A DNA stretch of 64,000 nt from Symbiodinium natans (lineage: Eukaryota; Sar; Dinophyceae; Suessiales; Symbiodiniaceae). The first letter of the stretch is position 1; every line of letters begins with the position of its first letter. The stretch covers positions 62,001 through 126,000 of the forward strand of contig CAJNDS010001779.1 of the NCBI GenBank assembly GCA_905221605.1, written 5' to 3'. Under the pieces are notes generated by a model that was not told the origin of the DNA, did no database searches, and saw only the letters and a list, made by a program, of their open reading frames with translations. The translations under genes and the position numbers were made by a program. Shown one piece after another: positions 46,480-58,145 of this stretch.

Positions 46480-48100
46480 TCTCTGCTCAAAACAGCCTCG
46501 GACGCCGGACGCAACATGCCTGCAATGGCCTGGCCTTCTCGGGAAGGTTTGAAGGCTTCAGGCTCAGTCCGAACGACATCGCACGTCAAGGCCGTGAAGC
46601 ATGCGGAACCTTACAGGAACCTTACTGTACGGTTCGATGCGTGCTGTAAATGAAAGTTGTGGCATGTCTGATCAGCGGCGTGAACCAGTACAGGCCAGAT
46701 ATTGAAAGCCCCCCCGTTCATACGAAGTGACTCGATGCCAAAACTGGTCAACTGGCTAGCTGGCTCTGGGAGAGCATCTCGCTCCCATTTCCCTTTAACT
46801 TGAACTGCCCCTCTGCCACATTCTACTGCAGAATTTGCTGACAAATTCTGCTTAAGATTGGTGCAGAGCCGCTCAGTCCTCCTTCCAGTTATGCCCACAT
46901 TGGGTACACCTTCGAAGCACAACTCAGCCACTCAACTCCCAGACTCCCCACCGTAACCAGGGAAGAAGCGCCTGTAGAAGGTTGTCATAGGCTCATCCGC
47001 AGATCGAGTCTGCATTTGCCGGAAGTACGCTCTCGAATGAGCACATTTTGGACCTCGACATTGGTGCTATCAGTGCGGACCCTATGTTATCCTTTGTGCA
47101 CATCCTCCCCAGCAAGCTCGAGATGGGAGTAGGCTTGCGACAGTGCGCATCGCATTGTTCAACATCTTTCCATGCCTGCCGACAAGATCCAGCACCAGAC
47201 TTGTCGACTCGACAAGCACTACATAGTCACGAAAGCCATTGCCTCACTGCCACCAAGCACATCATCAACCTCCTTTCTGAGGACAAGCTGTTTGTTTGTC
47301 AGCTTCTCCTGCCAGTTGAACTCAGTTGAACTCAATGGTCTGATGGAGGTCGCAACTCAAAAAAAGCACGCGGCCCCCATCGAGCTCCCGAATCTTGTAC
47401 ACATAGGGGCATGTCCTGCATGGCCCGACTGAAGACCGCAACTGATCAGCAAAGCAATGCAAGGCAGCTGCGTGTTCTCCGTGTTCTCCGTTCCTGCACC
47501 GAAAGGCTGCGCTGGAGCCTCGTCCGATTTCGACCACCAGCAAGTTGGCACCTACGAAAACAAGAGAGTAGACACGAGGGGAATGTGGGGAATGTGGGGA
47601 ATGTGGGGAATGTGGGGAATGTGGGGAATGTGGGGAATGTGGGGAATGTGGGGAATGTGGGGAATGTGGGGAATGTGGGGAATGTGGGGAATGTGGGGAA
47701 TGTCCGAGACGGAGCGACAACAATGAGACTGATGTGAGACGTGAGACTGGGTCCCGTGCAGTTCGGGCAGAACTGCGCGGCCATGCCCGGAACGCCGCAT
47801 CTAAGCAACGGACTCGACAGATTCCGATGTGGAAAAGAAGTCAAGAAAACGTGCAAGTATAGACAGTATAGATGAAGCCTCAAAAGCTCATTCGGGCTTG
47901 AGCCTGAACCACCAGCGTTGGGAAACGGAACTGCGATGCTTTTGTGGTGCTCCCGGTGCTCCCATTGCCATTTCCAGGCAATCATACAGCAAAGGCATGA
48001 GGCGGAAGAGCCGGCAGCTTCGTGCACAATTTTGATCTCCGCGCGGCATCACAGCTCAGGCAAAACAGCACAAGCATGAGCCAACACGGCTAACGGTGGG
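46480..48100 (-). other. Possible exons of an unidentified gene, with a minisatellite
   Basis: Minus-strand stretches that look coding: about 47240-47330 (NWQEKLTNKQLVLRKEVDDV) and 47335-47560 (FVGANLLVVEIGRG, then YVYKIRELDGGRVLF). A Cys/Ser-rich frame lies near 47000-47165, and another open frame at 46611-46931 contains GGAFNIWPVLVHAADQT. I do not recognise them and cannot join them. The 9-bp minisatellite is open in all frames, so the long HSP-repeat frame running through it is not evidence for coding. Confidence 0.3.
47578..47704. repeat. 9-bp minisatellite, about 14 copies of GAATGTGGG
   Basis: Near-perfect head-to-tail copies over 127 bp with no base differences seen, which suggests recent expansion or slippage. 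Confidence 0.95.
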
Positions 48101-48119
48101 CATCTCAGGCATCTTCATC

Positions 48120-49364
48120 CTACATCTCTGTGCAACTGGAGGCCGAAGCGTCGTCGACACGGCAAAGGCCTTCTTCTCCAAAGTTGTCATCGAATTTGCA
48201 TTTCACGTAGGGGTCTGTGGAGTTCAGGATGGTGTACATCTTGCCACACTCGGACTTGCTGTGACCGTTGCACTGGCCAGCAGGCGACGCAGGCGACATG
48301 CCGCGCATCTCCGAGCAAGACTCTGACTCGCAGCAAGCACTGTCGCTTAGGTCAGCAATTGTTTTCGCCGACGGTTTCAGCGCAAAGCCCGCTGGACACG
48401 TGTGAAGAGCACAGGACTGCGCACAGCAGGTCTCGTCCGATGAACCAATGTCGATCTGTTTGGAAGCATCGGCCAGCCAACCCGCACCGCATTCATGGAG
48501 GGCACAAGACTTCTGGCAGCAAGTCTCAGGACCAGTGGCCAGCAACTCTTTGGCATCTTTCTTCGCTACCCACCCGTCAGGACACTCGAAAGCTGCACAT
48601 TTCCTCTGGCAACATCGTGTGTCCGATGGCATGAAGAACGCATTGCGAGCCGTATCCTTGACAAATCCATCCGAGCAAACGTGCTGCTGGCAAGTGGGCT
48701 GGCAGCACTCACTTTCATCCTTGGGCACCGCGCGCTTCTTGCTGTCTGGTATGCCGAAGTTTCGGGGGCAGGTCACCGTTTCACAGGTCTTCGCACAGCA
48801 ATCTTCGCGAGTTGCCCCCACCTGATCCACTTTGTCGTCGTCCAGGACCCAACCATGCCCACAAGTCATCAGCGCGCAACGAGGCTCACAGCAAACAGCA
48901 TCAGAACTACCCACCCATTGTGCCCTCTCCTCGAGCGGCTTCCACAGAGCACCGCAGCTATGCAAGGAACATGTCTTTGCACAGCATTCATCATGTGTGG
49001 AGCCGATCTTGCTCCGGCTCGAATCTGTGACTCGGTAGCCAGCCTGGCATTGGAAGCCATCACAGGTACGATCACAACACGTGTCGGAACTCCAGCCCAC
49101 GTTGTTGCGGTAGGCCGCATTAGCCACATAACCATCCGGGCACGTGAAAGATACACAGGTCTGCTGACAGCATTCTTCGTTGCTGGATCCGGCATGTTCA
49201 CTGAGAGGTCGCTTCGGGATCCACCCGTCCGCACACTGCCCCCTCCAGTTGCAACATGAGTTTGGAGGTGCGTTGGGGCAGCCTGATTCGGACACGTTCA
49301 ACTCACTCAGCACCTTCAGGGACAAAGTCCATGGCAACGTGGCAAGAGCCACAACACACTTCAT
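48120..49364 (-). CDS. Secreted protein with ten tandem cysteine-rich repeats
   Basis: A single uninterrupted 414-codon frame. The first 20 residues (MKCVVALATLPWTLSLKVLS) look like a signal peptide. From about residue 30 to 350 there are ten repeats of about 31 residues with the pattern C, two residues, G-W/F/Y, 10-14 variable residues, S-D/E-x2-CC-x3-C. Examples are DGFQCQAGYRV with ECCAKTC, and ALHECGAGWL with TCCAQSC. Each repeat has four cysteines, probably two disulfides. The C-terminal 60 residues are different, with six cysteines. It is likely extracellular or on the surface (theca, mucus or a trichocyst-type organelle are guesses). Lack of introns sets it apart from its neighbours and could reflect origin from a retroposed mRNA. 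The function is unknown; similar CC-x3-C repeat proteins exist in dinoflagellates. Confidence 0.88.
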   Translation of the reverse strand: MKCVVALATLPWTLSLKVLSELNVSESGCPNAPPNSCCNWRGQCADGWIPKRPLSEHAGSSNEECCQQTCVSFTCPDGYVANAAYRNNVGWSSDTCCDRTCDGFQCQAGYRVTDSSRSKIGSTHDECCAKTCSLHSCGALWKPLEERAQWVGSSDAVCCEPRCALMTCGHGWVLDDDKVDQVGATREDCCAKTCETVTCPRNFGIPDSKKRAVPKDESECCQPTCQQHVCSDGFVKDTARNAFFMPSDTRCCQRKCAAFECPDGWVAKKDAKELLATGPETCCQKSCALHECGAGWLADASKQIDIGSSDETCCAQSCALHTCPAGFALKPSAKTIADLSDSACCESESCSEMRGMSPASPAGQCNGHSKSECGKMYTILNSTDPYVKCKFDDNFGEEGLCRVDDASASSCTEM

Positions 49365-49369
49365 TGCAG

Positions 49370-50460
49370 AGCGCAGGCAGGCCCGCGGGGACCCAAATGC
49401 TCGGGCTCAAACATGCATGCAAGTCATCAATGCAAGTCATCAATGCAAGTCATCAATGATTCTGTGGCCCATGATGACTCAAAGGTTCCGGAGTCCGTTT
49501 TGTCCACCCTGAACTTTGGTGTGCTTGGCTGCAACTGTACATCTCTGTACACTGCGACATTGCGCCCAAAACACATGTAATTCATGAACACATGCATCAA
49601 CCGCTCCCGGTCCTCACGACGGCCATCATAACAGGGGTTGCTACATCAATTCCGAAAACTCTTGGGTTGAGGCAGGCGGCTCCGAATTCAGCTGGGCGCA
49701 GAAACTCCAAAGCAGCTGCGCAGCGCGGCGCAGCGCGGCGCAGCACTGCCCAGCACCGCCTCGGCTGCCCTTGCTGACTTTTGAAGGCTGCAGGAGTTTC
49801 GGGGTGTTTCTGGCCACTCCGATCCTTTCTGGAGCCGCTCCATGCGCAATCAACGTCACAGGTTTTGACAGCTGTCCTACAAAGTAGACAAACTTTCCAT
49901 GTCACTGAACAAAACACAAAACATGCAAGACCTGAATGGGAGATCGAATTTGAGGGTAACCCAGTCATGTTCACCATCCACGGCTCCCTCCGTTTTCTGG
50001 GCCACACTAACTACAAACTTTCACCCCGATGCGGCTACGGCTACAGAGAAACACCCAAATCCATGTCATGCTTAAGTTGCACACCCAGATTCTGAAGACA
50101 GATTGCTCTGATTCTGCAAGCAACTCTAAAGAAGACAGTGCACAGAATATGTTGCTATCAGTTCCAAGGGGCATGTACAAATAGTTTGGTGTTCATTGCC
50201 GGCCTCGCCTTGAAGCCGGGACCTGCCAGGAAGACAAATATCTGTTGACATCTCCGGCGCTCTGGGGGAACTACCCGTAACTACCCCTCATAGACACAGC
50301 GGCAAAAAGAAGCACTTCCATCAGGAGCATTCAGGAGCCCTGAACTTGAGGAATCGGCCCCTGGAATCCGCTTCTCTCGGACTTTACTGCACATTGAGGC
50401 GATTTGGGGCGATTTGGGGCGATTTGGGGCGATTTGGGGATGTGCCATGGGCCGCTGAGC
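49370..50460. other. Spacer without a recognised gene
   Basis: It contains a repeated CATCAATGCAAGT motif (49424-49456), a GCGCAGCGCG repeat near 49720-49745 and GATTTGGGGC repeats at 50400-50440. A minus-strand frame at 49597-50007 is open but not recognisable. Confidence 0.45.
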
Positions 50461-50479
50461 CGTCAGGCCCCACACGAAT

Positions 50480-51090
50480 GGGGCAGTGGTCGTAGCCGAA
50501 GCAGAAGCGCTCGCTCGAGATTGCCGCGAGCCAAAAGGCACCACTCGTAACAACGTCGACAGGATGGGCCAGCAAAGCCGGGCAGCCGACCACTTTCGCT
50601 CAAGCGACCCAGCCCATGAAAAGCTCCAGCCCCCCTGGACGAAGCAGCTGCCGAGTACCCATCCTGAACGCTGGGATGGCATGATAGTCATCTTTGTGGA
50701 TCCGTATCTCCGCATCGCGCGCCGCGCGGAGCTCCGCACCTACCCCGAGTTCGCTCGCGCCTCCCGGTGCTGTCTGGCCTGGTGGGAGGTGGAGCCTTGA
50801 AGCAGCCGCTTCGTGCGTCTGCTGGCACGTTGCCGTGCCCGCTCTGTGCCACCGTCCCGCCGTCCCGCTGCCATCCCTGCTTTTGCCCAGCGGTGGTCAG
50901 CCCTGCTCGCTTTCGCCGCTGCACGGGCCTTCGCAGCAAGCCTGCTGTCGCTCCCCCTCGCCGGCACCGGCAAACATTGATGGGGAACCCCCAACCCTCA
51001 GCGAGCTCCTTGCTGATTCCTCCTTGCCCCCGCCCCTCGCCAGCCGCACAGGAGGAAAAAGACCCCGCAAAAAAAAAAAAAAAAAAAAAA
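50480..51090 (+). mobile_element. 5'-truncated LINE-like retroelement, 3' end with poly(A)
   Basis: The plus strand carries the degraded C-terminus of the dinoflagellate LINE-type ORF: RAELRTYPEFARASRC near 50724-50770, and AAIPAFAQRWSALLAFAA near 50868-50925, spread over two frames. The last coding-like part is LSELL near 50997-51012. Then comes a pure A-run at 51069-51090, as expected for target-primed reverse transcription. It lies opposite in strand to the fragments on its right. Confidence 0.65.
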
Positions 51091-51402
51091 CGCCTTTTTG
51101 AGTGGGTACTAGCTTCAGCAGCCGGCGTCCGCTTGCGTCTGTCAAGCTCTGCAGCTCTAAGTCCTGTCTGTGCCCCTCAGCCGTGGTAGTCTTCATGTCC
51201 TTTTTTGGGTAAAGAAACACAAAGTTCGAAAGTCCTGACGTGTCCTTTTGTTTGACCTGGCCGAAGTTTTTGTGGACTCTTGACGCAGGACGTTAGAAAC
51301 CTCTCCTTTCCGGGGCCTTGGCCTTGTTTTCTATTTTGGGGTTGTTTTTTCCTAAATTCTAAAACATCCTAGGGCGTCTTAAGGCCTTCGTTTTCAGCCC
51401 GT

Positions 51403-51415
51403 CTCTCTCTCTCTG

Positions 51416-51478
<63 letters not shown>
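51403..51478. repeat. (TC)n microsatellite
   Basis: About 75 bp of TCTC with occasional G or TTT, at the junction between two oppositely oriented retroelement fragments. Confidence 0.95.
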
Positions 51479-51499
51479 ACAAAGATGTTAGAACATCTT

Positions 51500-52405
51500 G
51501 GGCCGCTTGAAAGGTTCTACAACAAACAACTAAAACTTCCAAACAGGTCGACAAATGAAGGCCTAGTGGCCCCAGCCTCCCTGCAGACTCGAGCCGCCGC
51601 ACGCTCCAGGGGGCCTCCCCTCGCACGTAGGACTCCAGATCGGGGGCACGCACAGTAGGAGAGTAGCAACCACGCAACCTGGGTGTCTCGACCAGGGGCA
51701 GGAGTCTGAGGAGCTCGGTTTGGCTCGAGGACTGACTCGATGTGCGTCTCAACGAAGGCCGGCGCCCCGATTGGCACACCAAGAGCGACGAGCCCTTGCT
51801 GCGAAGATGGCAAAACTTGATCGCCAACCCATACACAGGAACCGGGCGCGAGAGCAGCAACATCCTGAGGAACTATGCCGGCCTCGGACCACACACGGGT
51901 TTTCGCTGCATTGAGGCGCAACCGAGCATGGGACCACAAGTGATGCTCCAGGCGATGGTACAAGTGCGAGATACGCGCAGGTTGTGCCAAAAAACGTAGA
52001 TGTCGTCAAGGTATGCCAGCAGCGGTTCGTCCTCACGCAACTCAGCGCGGGGTTCAACGCGAGGGCGAACAAGGCAGGCATCAGAGGGTCGCCCTGCTCG
52101 CCCCCCTCCGCTTTGGCAATACGGTGAGAGCGATCGCCGGCTTGCCACACATAACAGAACTCGCGTGCCTACCACAATCGGCAGAAAGTGGAGAGAGCAT
52201 ATTGATGCGGATGGCAAGCCGCCTCGAAATCATTCGAAAGCTGCTGTGCCAGCGCGCGCGCAACAAGCCTGCGCAGGAGGTCACCAACGACGAGGCCGCG
52301 CGTTTGCGAGTGGCAACCAAAAAGCGGTCGAGTTTTTTTCGTGAAGACGCTGCTCGGCAAGACCTTCGCGTTTGACGATGAGGACATTTTATTTTTTCCG
52401 CACAC
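51500..52405 (-). pseudogene. Reverse transcriptase fragment of a LINE-like retroelement
   Basis: Read right to left in changing frames: RGLVVGDLLRRLVARALA then HPHQYALS (52250-52330), GGEQGDPLMPALFALALNP (RT motif B, about 52053-52110), LLAYLDDIYVFW (motif C, catalytic YLDD, about 51985-52020) and WVGDQVLPSSQQGLVALG (51770-51830). The order is that of a reverse transcriptase palm, but the blocks sit in at least three frames, with stops between, so it is dead. It matches in style the LINE-like elements abundant in dinoflagellate genomes. Endonuclease and upstream parts are missing here. Confidence 0.8.
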
Positions 52406-52499
52406 TTTTTGCGCCTGCGGGTGCGAGTCTCCGTCGGGGGGCTGGGCAGAGCGGCCTACTGTGGGCGGGCGGGCAAGCGGCTGGCCTGGGTGGGGAGGT

Positions 52500-53090
52500 C
52501 CTAGCGGCCGTCAGCCAAGAGCTCATGCAGCGACGGCGCTGCCTGCTCCCCGTGCAGCTCGGCAGCGGGCGGGAGCTCGAGCAAGGAACTCGCGTAGGCG
52601 CGCCGGGACGCGACAGCGAGCAGTGCAGCCCACCGTGCGAAGGACATGTTGAGGGCATGGGTCACAACGCTCTGTGTCACGCGCACATCCAATGGGACCG
52701 TGCCTCAAGGGAAATCACAAACTGAGCACGGGGGCGGTGCCAGGCATGTGCATGGAGAGCAAATCTCGCAAATGATAGGGTCTGCAAGCGGCGCTGCGCC
52801 TACCGTTGGCTCGGTCCGCGAAGTGAGCGCCGAGACGAGGGTGTGGTGTCGACGGTGACCGGTCCCGTTCCAAAGTGGTAGTCCAGTGGCGATGATTTCA
52901 ATCCGACAGGTGTCGAATCGAATGAGCCCGACGTTGAGGTCGCCACGAGGATGCAAAAAAAAATGCTGTAGGACAGTGGTCCCCGCCTCACGACAGACCC
53001 TGGCGACAGCGCGCTCGAAAAGGCCGCGACGGGAGCTCTTAGGACGTCAGCCCGGGCAATCCTTTCTTTTTGCGCTCCTTTTTGCATCCG
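52500..53090 (-). pseudogene. C-terminal fragment of a LINE-like element
   Basis: Frames carry LNVGLIRFDTCRIEIIATGL and LPLWNGTGH (about 52870-52945), and at the left end MSFARWAALLAVASRRAYA and SLLELP (52560-52650), which are the usual last blocks of this element type. Frame changes are frequent. In the element's order it should lie downstream of an RT domain, yet here the RT fragment lies on its 3' side, so the two are separate insertions or rearranged copies. Confidence 0.6.
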
Positions 53091-53129
53091 CTGTCATGGG
53101 TTCAGGGGTCGGGACTAACCGCAGGGCTC

Positions 53130-54180
53130 TCAGTCCGGCTGCCTTGAGCGCTCGGCGCAGCGGTAGCTCCAAGTCACGGCTGCACCGGCAGCTCTAGCAT
53201 CGTTTGCGCGTGCGAGCGCAATTCTACCAGTGATGCACCGCCGGGTGAGCGCCTGGCCGGCCGCCGCAGCATTCCACGGCGCCCTCGCTCGTCCTCGTGC
53301 CCGCGCCAGGCGGCGGGCTGACGACCAACCCGGGCACGTGCGATGCTTGCGCGTGGCGAAGAGCTCGGTCCTTGCTTGCGATCGAACGCAACGGCAAGGT
53401 CCTGGCTGATGGCCGCTGGGATCGTCTCCCGCCCGCCCGTCGCGTGCCACCGCAGCGCCCCGCGAGGACATGCTGCGGGAAAAAAAAAGCGGGCTCAGCG
53501 TCGGCTGGCTCTCCGCGCCTCTGCAGCGGGCTGACGAGCGGTCGTGTCGACCGCGATCTGAGCACCGCGCCACAGGGGCCACCACCCCGATGCGGCGCCC
53601 GTCTGTGGCAGGGACGTCGATGTTCAGATCGCGGGAGGGCGACGCTGGGCGCCACGCGTGCTCCGGCCTCTCGGCAAATGCGCGGCGCTGCCACAAGCTG
53701 TGCGGTGACCCCCGCGGGTATCGAGGACCCATCCGCAGCGACATCGCTTGGGCGCGAAGGGGAGTGGTAGTCGCAGGCGTCGGAGCAACATGACGCGTAC
53801 AATGTGTGCTGGTGCTTCGGAGGCGGAGCCTGCCGCCATCGCCGTCGCCACGCTCGCCCCTTTGGTCAGCATCTGGCCTGCCACGCGCCTTTCCTGCATG
53901 CAGCCGGACCTTGAGGCTGGCGTTGCAAGCCTGACGTGAAGAGGCGAGAGGTGCACTTTGGTGGGAGAATGCTCGCCAGCTGCGTCCTTGTGGGCGCTCT
54001 TTCGGAGGCGCTCCTCACGCCGACTGCTGCTGCAGGCCAGCCGCTGCCCCAAGCCGTGCTTCGAGAGGGCGCGCCTCTGCCCGCTAGTGCCTTGGTGCAC
54101 TAGGGCTGGGTTGCGCCGGCTGGCGGAGCCCGTGCCCCTGCATGCCGGACATGTCGCTGGCGCTCGCCCCGAGCCCACGG
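53130..54180 (-). pseudogene. Second C-terminal fragment of a LINE-like element
   Basis: It begins with LLRRLRLPLPFAPKRCRCGW and DTRGGHRTAC (about 53715-53795), a C-x-C...H...C zinc-binding-like block. ICREAGARVAPSVALP follows (53650-53700), then LVSPLQRRGEPADAEP. The same blocks occur in different frames. It repeats part of the content of the neighbouring fragment, so it is an independent copy. Confidence 0.6.
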
Positions 54181-56500
54181 ACGGTCACCGTGATGATGCT
54201 TCTTTGGGCGCAACCCGCTGTTGAGGCCGCAAATGGTGAGCGCGCGCCTGCCGAGGACGCCGATGCCGGTTTGGCTGCCGCTGCTTCCAACACGCACTGG
54301 GCTACCGGGAGAGCAGGGGCCGTGGGGAGGGCGCGGCCACGGTCGCCGCCGAAAAGCCCAGTGTGGGGGCGCGCGCTCGCCGAAACCGGCCTACGGGCCG
54401 ACAGAGGCCGTGGACCTCGCTTGGGAGCGGAAACTTTTCTTCCTACAAGACTCCCAACCCACCGCCACACCGATGCCAGTCGGCCAAAAGCTATCGAACG
54501 TGTAAGACAAACGTGACGGAAAAAAGTTGTTTTGGCAGATTCAGTTTACAGACGAAGGCTAGTCGGGATCTTTGGCACAAAGAAGCCTGCGGAGTCATGC
54601 TCAGTATCGGGCTCAAGTTCTACTGGGAGCAACAATGAGCAACATGTACAACCGCTGCGAGGAACATAGGCGCGCAACAAAACAAATAAACAACAAAATA
54701 ATGAAATACCAAAGGTTCAGGAGTACGGGAAAATCCTAACTAGTGCTGCTCGACTGAAAAAGAGTTAAGAATTTGGGTGTTGGACAGTCATGCAGGTTTA
54801 CGCCATGCCCTAGCAACACAAGCTGCGAATTTGATCTGCCGCTCCTGGGATAGCAGTCGTTCGGGCTTTGTGAATAGCCCTTGCTTGCCTAGACCCTGAA
54901 TGAACCCTAACTCTTAACCCTACAAGCCCCAAACATGGACGCACTTATGCACGATCGTACGCAGAATAGCGTCTTCCAGGCAGATGTCGTTCATTTTTTG
55001 GAGTAGCTGTTGATAAATTTATGTAAAACGTTCGGCTTGCGTAGGGCCACAGCCCGGCCCAGGCGAACAGCATCAAGGACAGGAGCTGGCCCGTGCCACG
55101 CCTCGGGCATAAAAGCACAGCGGGCTCGGGTCTGAATCACGCGGACCACTCCCTGCCGAAAGCGAGATCCATGTCTGGGAAAAATACCATGGTGTGGAGA
55201 GCGACCGTTCGGTCGATGGCTGGCAGACGTTGCCACTCGCCCACAGGCGGCGCCGCGCTGCGCTAGCTGCGGCTTCGGCTGCGGCTGCGGCGACTTCGCG
55301 CACCAGGGCAGTCGTGGTGGAGGCCCCCCATGGTGGAGAAGGTCGCCTCCCTGCTCCACGGCGTGGCGGACGGGCTCCACGCCTTGCTGTACGGCCCGCC
55401 CCGCTGGCTGGTAGTTCGCGCTGCGTTTGGTGCTCGCGGGGTGGCGGGCAGTGCGTGGCGGGGCAGCGTGTGGGCGCGTGCGACGGGTGCGAGCTTCCAT
55501 CCATAAAGGCAAGCGACGGGAGTTGCGGCGCGCGCCCGCGCAGCACCCCGCACAGGAGTTCTTCCGCAAGTGCCTCGCAAAGTAGCGGGGCGCTCCGAAC
55601 ATGCAGGAAACAGCTGCGTGTGCCGCTGCGCTGCCAACGGTGTTGAGGGAGAGCGGCCTTTCGGCTGCGCCCCAGCATCTGCGATTTTTATTAGGGCCAC
55701 TCCATACAGAGCCGCTGATCCAAGTTCTCATGTGGGACCTGCCTGCGGGAAAAAGCAAATGCTGCTAGTTGCGTGTCTGCATGCACCGTTACGGGGAGGG
55801 AGCCTGGCCGTAGGGATCGTCACAGCGAAGCTACGTTTCCCCCATCGGCGGGGCATGGTGCAACAGTGCGACGCCGCGATCGCCGCGATCGCCAGGACCG
55901 CCAACGGCCAACTGCCAGCGCGACGTCGCCACCTGGACGCCGCACCCGCCAACGGCTGGCGACACGGCGCAACGTCAGGAGAGAGGGCTTCATGCCCTCG
56001 CCCAAACGCAACTGGTTTCATCTCGCCCGACGGTCCGAAGGAACCTCGCGCGGAGGGCCATCGTTCCGACACTGACGCTGCAGTGACAAAGACCACCACG
56101 CCCTTCGCTTCACCCTGCGGAGACCCCGACAGCATCGGAGGAGGCAAAGCCCGGCTTCACACCGCCGCGCTCACCGGCCAGGATGCCCGCCCGCCGAGCA
56201 CAATGCCCGGCGAGCAAAACTCCTGGCTGCACGTCCCCTTGCTGCACGCAGCACGTGCCCGCCAAGCTTGGGTAACTTGCCGTCGTTTCGACCAGCTCGT
56301 GTCCATACTGCGTGAGGTGCCACCGGCCTCGCCCACGGTACTCGCCCGGACCCTGCTCGCGGAAGCAGAGTGTGAGGCTCAGGACTAAGGCTGGCGCATC
56401 AAACAAGAGGACCGTGCGCCGCGACTGCCTTGACACACCGATGCACCGCTGCCGCTCGCGGCTGCAGTGCTCCTTTGCATGGTGCCCGATGACTACCTCA
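54180..56500. other. GC-rich retroelement-like DNA, not resolved
   Basis: Base composition and Arg/Ala/Pro-rich open frames on both strands are like the flanking LINE fragments, but I could not match conserved blocks. The part 54500-55060 is less GC-rich and shows nothing; it includes a few CCCTAA-like words near 54908-54930. Confidence 0.4.
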
Positions 56501-57110
56501 CAGCAGTCGTGCAATGTCCACATTTTTCGAGTCGTACGTTTGCTGGGGCCACTGCGCGAAGCTTAGCCGACGATGTTCGACATACCCCGCCGCCTGCCGC
56601 GACGTCGAGCCCACGCCGCCGTCGCCGCAACCGCCGCCGCCCGACGCTCCGTGAGAACCGGCCCTGCCGCACAGCGACCGCATCCCCCCTTTGCCCAGCC
56701 ACGGCTGAAGAGCTGGGCGCCGCTGCGATTGCGGCGCCATGGGCAAGCCTGGATGAGGTCAATTGGGCCACGGAGTTGCAACACCCAGTGCCCACGCTGT
56801 AGGACGTCACTCCTTTCATGCGAGCCGCGGTGCGAGGCGCGCTGGTGTGTTCCACGCCGCTTGCACAGCGACTACGCGAACCGTACCGGGGAGGTTGCCG
56901 CCACATCGCGTGCGTGGAAGTTGTTCCTGCTGACGCGGCGGATGCTGTTGGCCCGCACTGCGCGATAAGAAGCGGAAGGGCGAGCCGAGCTACTGGCCAG
57001 AGCAGCCGCTTTTTGCGAGGCGACTGGACGCGACTGTTGCGCAAAGCCCGCGCCAACAGCGGCAAGCCCGACCACGCCCGCTCTGCTCAGGACGCGGAGA
57101 CCCGCCGCTG
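56500..57110 (+). pseudogene. N-terminal part of a LINE-like ORF, frameshifted
   Basis: Plus-strand blocks in three frames: PFMRAAVRGALVCS (56814-56855), SRAWKLFLLTRRMLLARTAR (56907-56970) and FLRGDWTRLLRKARANSG (57013-57065) then ARSAQDAETRR. Their order is the one found upstream of the RT domain in dinoflagellate LINE-type proteins. No RT follows on this strand, so the copy is broken. Confidence 0.6.
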
Positions 57111-58045
57111 ACAAGTGAGTGCTGGGGTTACATCGTCTTTGCCGTGGTGCGCCACAAAAGCCCCGAAGCCATACCCTAAAATGGCATGCCGGTGCGTGAG
57201 GTTTTTGCGCGCATGGTTTTGCTACGCAACGACGTTGCTCCGATGTGGAGGGGTGACCATGGAATCGCCTGACAGTCGCTCAACCTCAGCGAGCCGTAGA
57301 CGGCCAGCAACACAGCCCCCGCAAAGAGGCAAACAGACCTGGGGGCAAACAATCTGCTCCAGGAATGCTAAGAAAGCCGAGGTGAGGTGAGGTGAGGTGA
57401 GAATCGACCGAGGCACGGGCCTGGCCTAACAAAAGGGCGGCCCCTCCGGCACAAGGCTTAAGGAGCCAGCCCCAACAACACAGCGAAACAGCAACAAGGA
57501 CGAACGACAGCAACAACAACGCGCAACAAAACGAAACGACGCCACGACGCGGGATCAAACCGCAAAATCATGTGATCCACGACAGCTTCATCAATGAGGC
57601 CGTGGCAAAAATACAAATAAATAAAGCAAAATGCGGCGGTCAAAGGGGGCCTGAAACCTGAAAGGAAAGAATCTGAGGCCTGAAGGAACGACCCCAGAGG
57701 GGTAGAAGAGGAAGAAGGAGCCGCAGCCCAAAGGCCTCGAACCTGAAAGGAAAGAGCCCCAGGCCTGAAAAAATGACCCCTGAAGGGGAGGAGAGGAGGG
57801 AGGACCGCCAAATGATCCAAAAAACCAAAGGGCCGCCCTTGGAGCCCACAAAGTGAGTGAAAATCCGTGCGCCGAAAGGACGCAGAACCAAAAATCAATG
57901 GAGGAGGAGGCAAGGGAATGAAAATCCCTGTTCAGCAACTCGAGCGGCTGGAAAGCCCTCCCCACTGCTAGATGCACAATGTGAACACATGTAATCAGAA
58001 TTGCCCAGGAAAGGCGCAAAGGCGCAGTCTTCCTTATCCTGATAA
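57110..58045. other. Spacer with imperfect 75-bp tandem repeat
   Basis: At about 57645-57800 a unit containing AACCTGAAAGGAAAGA and GGCCTGAA is repeated twice with changes. A GGTGA repeat lies at 57379-57400. No gene is recognised. Confidence 0.5.
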
Positions 58046-58145
58046 NNNNNNNNNNNNNNNNNNNNNNNNNNNNNNNNNNNNNNNNNNNNNNNNNNNNNNN
58101 NNNNNNNNNNNNNNNNNNNNNNNNNNNNNNNNNNNNNNNNNNNNN
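58046..58145. other. Sequence gap of exactly 100 N
   Basis: A round-number gap, so a scaffolding placeholder of unknown true size. The sequence to its right starts in a C-run. Confidence 0.99.

Noticed and set aside
48495-49259. 254-codon plus frame
   Set aside because: Antisense shadow of the Cys-rich gene, whose repeats and signal peptide are clear on minus.
54991-55758. 255-codon minus frame in GC-rich DNA
   Set aside because: Composition-driven; no conserved LINE block or other motif could be recognised, so it is not called a gene.
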